A model generated the notes under the pieces. The model saw nothing but the letters and a program-made list of their open reading frames with translations. It was not told the DNA's origin and ran no database searches. The translations under genes were made by a program, and so were the position numbers. A stretch of DNA of 64,000 nt, taken from Rossellomorea arthrocnemi. GTDB taxonomy: Bacteria > Bacillota > Bacilli > Bacillales > Bacillaceae_B. The number at the start of each line of letters is the position of its first letter. Positions within the stretch are counted from its first letter, which is position 1. This document shows positions 62,082 to 64,000 of this stretch, piece after piece. Location of the stretch: positions 86,266 through 150,265 of the forward strand of contig NZ_CAJGBF010000011.1 of assembly GCF_904424705.1 (NCBI RefSeq), given 5' to 3'.

Positions 62082-62189
62082 GTGGTTGCTGTAGGTGATT
62101 TGTTGCAAATCTTAATCGGATTCGGATCATTAGTTGTCGCAGGAATATCGCTAGTTGTAGCAATAATCGCTGTAACACAAAAAAAGTAA
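62082..62189 (+). CDS. Type I toxin, holin-like small membrane peptide
   Basis: 35 residues from GTG 62082, VVAVGDLLQILIGFGSLVVA then GISLVVAIIAVTQKK. One long hydrophobic helix and a short basic end is the layout of the TxpA/BsrG/holin-like toxin family (PF16935). AAGGGGGG precedes the start. The gene is too short for normal ORF calling. Its mRNA ends at the hairpin near 62281-62318, and a divergent antisense RNA overlaps the 3' part of the message. Confidence 0.75.
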   Translation: MVAVGDLLQILIGFGSLVVAGISLVVAIIAVTQKK

Positions 62190-62331
62190 CCCACCCTGTT
62201 CGGTTTGGCCACCAGTAGGGTAAGGTTACTTATGTGAAGGTCAGACTGCTGCGCATTCGAGCAGGCTGTTGTATGATTGAGAAGTCTAGTGTTCCAGCAC
62301 TAGGCTTCTCTTTTTTACTTTATACATCTTT
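62179..62331 (-). ncRNA. Antitoxin antisense RNA of type I system
   Basis: Predicted about 150-nt RNA from the minus strand. Promoter TTTACG-N17-TATAAT lies at 62366-62338. The end is a clear terminator on the minus strand: AAGTAACC ... AGGG/CCCT ... GGTTACTT followed by a T-run (62233-62179). It overlaps the stop codon and 3' untranslated part of the toxin mRNA, the usual arrangement of TxpA/RatA- and BsrG/SR4-type loci. Confidence 0.65.
62281..62318 (+). terminator. Terminator of toxin mRNA
   Basis: GAAGtCTAGTG / CACTAGgCTTC stem followed by TCTTTTTT. Confidence 0.75.
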
Positions 62332-62337
62332 GTATTA

Positions 62338-62366
62338 ATTATACTGAATTATATAATATTCGTAAA
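62338..62366 (-). promoter_or_regulatory. Antitoxin RNA promoter
   Basis: Minus strand TTTACG (62366-62361), 17-bp spacer, TATAAT (62343-62338). Near-consensus, stronger than the toxin promoter, as expected for an antitoxin RNA. Confidence 0.65.
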
Positions 62367-62475
62367 GCAATGACCACTTTTACAGTTGATTTCCTTTTTG
62401 TGAATTATGAGATAATATCATACGTAATTCTGTTATAACAAGATAAATTAGGCGTATAGGAGTGGGGAATTTCAG

Positions 62476-63327
62476 ATGAATATTAACGAATTAAACTACT
62501 CAACAGTCAGAATCTTAGCTGATATGGGGACCTTCAAGAGTACCGGTACTGGTTTTATAATTAGATTTGTAGAACAATTCAAAGAAGGAAAGTACCTTAA
62601 TGTGCCATGCATTGTCACAAATAAACATGTAATAGATGGGGCTAAAGAAATTACTGTTAGATTTCATGCTGGTGATGGTAATGGGAATAGAAAATCACAA
62701 TGCGAATTCACCGTACCAACGAGCCTATTCTTTTTCCACCCTAATGCAAATGTTGATTTATGCGCTATGCCTGTTGCACACCTACACTTAATGGCAGAGG
62801 AAGATGATATCATGCCACTGTATTATGGTGTTAGCATGAAGCAAATTCCGAACAGTGTAGAGGAACTAAATAAATACCTGCCTTCTGAAGATGTAACAAT
62901 TGTTGGTTATCCAAATGGTCTGTGGGATGAGGTCAACAACTTTCCTATTTCCAGAAAAGGTACATTAGCAACTGCTCCAGCAGTCTTATATAAAGGAGAG
63001 AGCCAGTTCCTTATTGATTGTGCTATTTATCCAGGATCTAGTGGCTCACCGGTATTCTCTGTAAAACAGCTCTTTAACAAAGAGACTTTTCAACCATTCT
63101 TATCTGTAAAATTATTAGGAGTTGTTTTTGCAACATATCAACATACAGTTCAAGGTGACTTTTTAATTAAGGATATTCCCACGAGCATCGATACCTTAAT
63201 TCCTAACCATTTAGGTCTTGTTCTTAACAGTTTAAGAATACATGAACTTAATGAGGTTATTAGCGAGCATTATGCTGATTTAAAACCTGAGGAAATTTTT
63301 GATTCCTTATCAATTAAGAAAAAATAG
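62476..63327 (+). CDS. Trypsin-like serine protease (intracellular)
   Basis: 283 residues with the chymotrypsin-fold triad: His51 (IVTNKHVI), Asp94 (NANVDLCAM) and Ser189 (YPGSSGSPVF). No signal peptide or membrane helix, and no PDZ domain, so it is not a DegP/HtrA protein. Stand-alone cytosolic trypsin-like proteases of this size occur in bacterial conflict and defence loci as effectors. ATG 62476 is preceded by TAGGAGTGG. The next gene is an octapeptide-repeat protein, a possible partner or substrate. Confidence 0.82.
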   Translation: MNINELNYSTVRILADMGTFKSTGTGFIIRFVEQFKEGKYLNVPCIVTNKHVIDGAKEITVRFHAGDGNGNRKSQCEFTVPTSLFFFHPNANVDLCAMPVAHLHLMAEEDDIMPLYYGVSMKQIPNSVEELNKYLPSEDVTIVGYPNGLWDEVNNFPISRKGTLATAPAVLYKGESQFLIDCAIYPGSSGSPVFSVKQLFNKETFQPFLSVKLLGVVFATYQHTVQGDFLIKDIPTSIDTLIPNHLGLVLNSLRIHELNEVISEHYADLKPEEIFDSLSIKKK

Positions 63328-63429
63328 TCGTTAAGACATTAAGACAGATAAATAAAATTGCATTTAAGTTAAAAGCAAGCAAAGAGATATAATATCTTCG
63401 AATAAAAAATTTATATAATATAAGGGGTG

Positions 63430-63795
63430 ATGAGTAGACCAATAATTAAGCAATTGAGGAGATGGCCACGCAATTTGAGTACTGCACAAGAAGGAGGGTT
63501 GTCTACCTCTCAGTATGGGGGCATGTCTACCTCTCAATACGGAGGACTTTCTACAGCCCAATATGGAGGACTTTCTACAGCCCAATATGGAGGACTTTCT
63601 ACAGCCCAATATGGAGGACTATCCACATCTCCTGGGGGAGGTATGTCTACTTCTTCAACTGATATAAACATGAGCAATATTCCACCTTGGCCGGTTTTCT
63701 TAAAAGAACTTGAAAGTAGAGGATATATAAGCCAAGCTGAATTAATCCGATCACATTTACCCGAGTTTCTATGGCCTGAAAACTTCTTCAAGTAA
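63430..63795 (+). CDS. Octapeptide-repeat protein (LSTxQYGG)
   Basis: 121 residues. A basic N terminus (MSRPIIKQLRRWPRN), then eight tandem octapeptides of consensus [LM]ST[AS]QYGG at about residues 16-79 (the last ones degenerate to LSTSPGGG and MSTSSTDI), and a conserved-looking tail SNIPPWPVFLKELESRGYIS. The repeats probably form a regular beta structure or a flexible Gly/Ser/Tyr chain. Three units are identical at the DNA level (24 bp). It follows the protease gene by about 100 bp in the same direction. No function known. Confidence 0.65.
   Translation: MSRPIIKQLRRWPRNLSTAQEGGLSTSQYGGMSTSQYGGLSTAQYGGLSTAQYGGLSTAQYGGLSTSPGGGMSTSSTDINMSNIPPWPVFLKELESRGYISQAELIRSHLPEFLWPENFFK
63475..63666 (+). 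repeat. 24-bp tandem DNA repeat inside the octapeptide gene
   Basis: Eight 24-bp units; three consecutive copies starting at 63541 (GGAGGACTTTCTACAGCCCA + ATAT) are identical. In-frame, so slippage would change repeat number without breaking the frame. Confidence 0.8.
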
Positions 63796-63877
63796 TTCCT
63801 TCAATCAACTATTATTAATGTGATTCAGAATACTAAAATTATATAACCTTTTAACCAAAAGAAAGCCAGGAGATAGA

Positions 63878-63905
63878 CTGACATAGCGATTTGAGACACA
63901 TATAA
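63878..63905. repeat. Putative terminal inverted repeat of IS3-family element
   Basis: The region TGACATAGCGATTTGAGACA, read on the minus strand as TGTCTCAAATCGCTATGTCA, sits just outside the transposase stop codon where an IS right end is expected. The matching left end is beyond the window. Confidence 0.4.
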
Positions 63906-63914
63906 AACACCTCT

Positions 63915-64000
63915 TTAGGCTGCTTGCGCCCCAAATTCTTTGGGCGTCAGGTAGCCTAATTTTTCTAGGATACGGTCTTGGTTGTAATAGCGCACGTATT
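63915..64000 (-). CDS. IS3-family transposase OrfB, C-terminal end (partial)
   Basis: The minus strand enters from the right edge reading YVRYYNQDRILEKLGYLTPK-EFGAQAA and stops at 63915. The YYNxxRxxxxLGxLTPxEF pattern is the C terminus of IS3/IS150-type transposases (rve domain). The rest lies outside the window. Confidence 0.75.
   Translation of the reverse strand, partial: YVRYYNQDRILEKLGYLTPKEFGAQAA

Noticed and set aside
63364..63609. 81-residue minus ORF with GCRKSS repeats
   Set aside because: It is the antisense reading of the 24-bp repeat array; the plus-strand gene has the ribosome site and a non-repeated conserved-looking tail.
63475..63666. Tandem repeats as a CRISPR array
   Set aside because: Units are contiguous 24-bp in-frame coding repeats without spacers, and no cas genes are in view.

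Overview
The window looks like an accessory metal- and redox-stress region of a low-GC, endospore-forming Bacillaceae genome (Bacillus sensu lato). This is suggested by AGGAGG ribosome sites, frequent TTG/GTG starts, YIEGIA, YwmB-like, YkvS-like and Spo0E-like genes, a CtaA-type heme A synthase, gram-positive mer genes and a Bacillus-style type I toxin-antitoxin pair. Whether it is chromosomal or on a large plasmid cannot be decided from the sequence.

Layout. (1) 1-3.6 kb: thiol-redox genes (CcdA partial, ResA-like, BdbD, BdbC) beside a YIEGIA pair. (2) 3.6-15.8 kb: Zn/Cd/Cu handling: a small membrane protein, CDF exporter, heme A synthase, LtaS-type enzyme, ZIP-like protein, CzrA-like repressor with a Cd/Zn P-type ATPase, a SCO1/YtkA-like cluster, then a second ArsR repressor with a Cys-rich Cd/Zn ATPase. 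(3) 15.9-22 kb: 3' half of a tRNA gene followed by a decayed Tn3-family mercury transposon (tnpA, res, tnpR, merR, a small transporter with a stop codon, merA) and a second flavoprotein. (4) 22-38 kb: copper block A: Csp-like protein, MATE pump, cell-wall-binding-repeat protein, decayed cupredoxin, VTT protein, multicopper oxidase, Lgt, CopB, decayed CcdA-like protein, BNR lipoprotein, histidine kinase/response regulator, YdhK. (5) 37.6-42.6 kb: a scrap zone with a SHOCT::TniB fusion, Nudix fragment, two degenerate group II introns, a small Cys protein and a YwmB-like gene. (6) 43.3-57.5 kb: copper block B: CcdA-like, CtaG (frameshifted), response regulator/histidine kinase, BNR membrane protein, FixH/YtkA-like remnant, SHOCT protein, ResB-ResC-ResA-CcdA, CopC-CopD fusion, Lgt (stop codon), Met-rich peptide. 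(7) 57.8-58.2 kb: a decayed second copy of the bdbC/YIEGIA-partner junction seen at 2.1-2.5 kb. (8) 58.4-64 kb: a mobile-element-like stretch with a TGT-like fragment, YkvS, Spo0E, a four-repeat homing-endonuclease-associated protein, a type I toxin-antitoxin locus, a trypsin-like protease next to an octapeptide-repeat protein, and an IS3-family end.

How the parts connect. Two regulatory patterns visible by eye tie the window together. First, at least seven (probably nine) copper-block promoters share a pair of 7-bp repeats with an 11-bp period, followed 11 bp later by a -10 box, as expected for an OmpR/PhoB-type response regulator replacing the -35 contact; both two-component systems lie in the set. 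Second, ATGAACATAT placed five bases before TATAAT is shared by the czrA-cadA promoter and the ctaA promoter, with a third copy beside the CDF gene. In function, ATPases and CDF export metal; multicopper oxidase, SCO, CopCD and YdhK-type proteins handle extracytoplasmic copper; ResABC/CcdA and BdbCD maintain thiols and cytochromes; Lgt would lipidate the many lipoproteins.

Many genes carry single indels or stop codons. Some are in short homopolymers, so both real decay and assembly error should be kept in mind.
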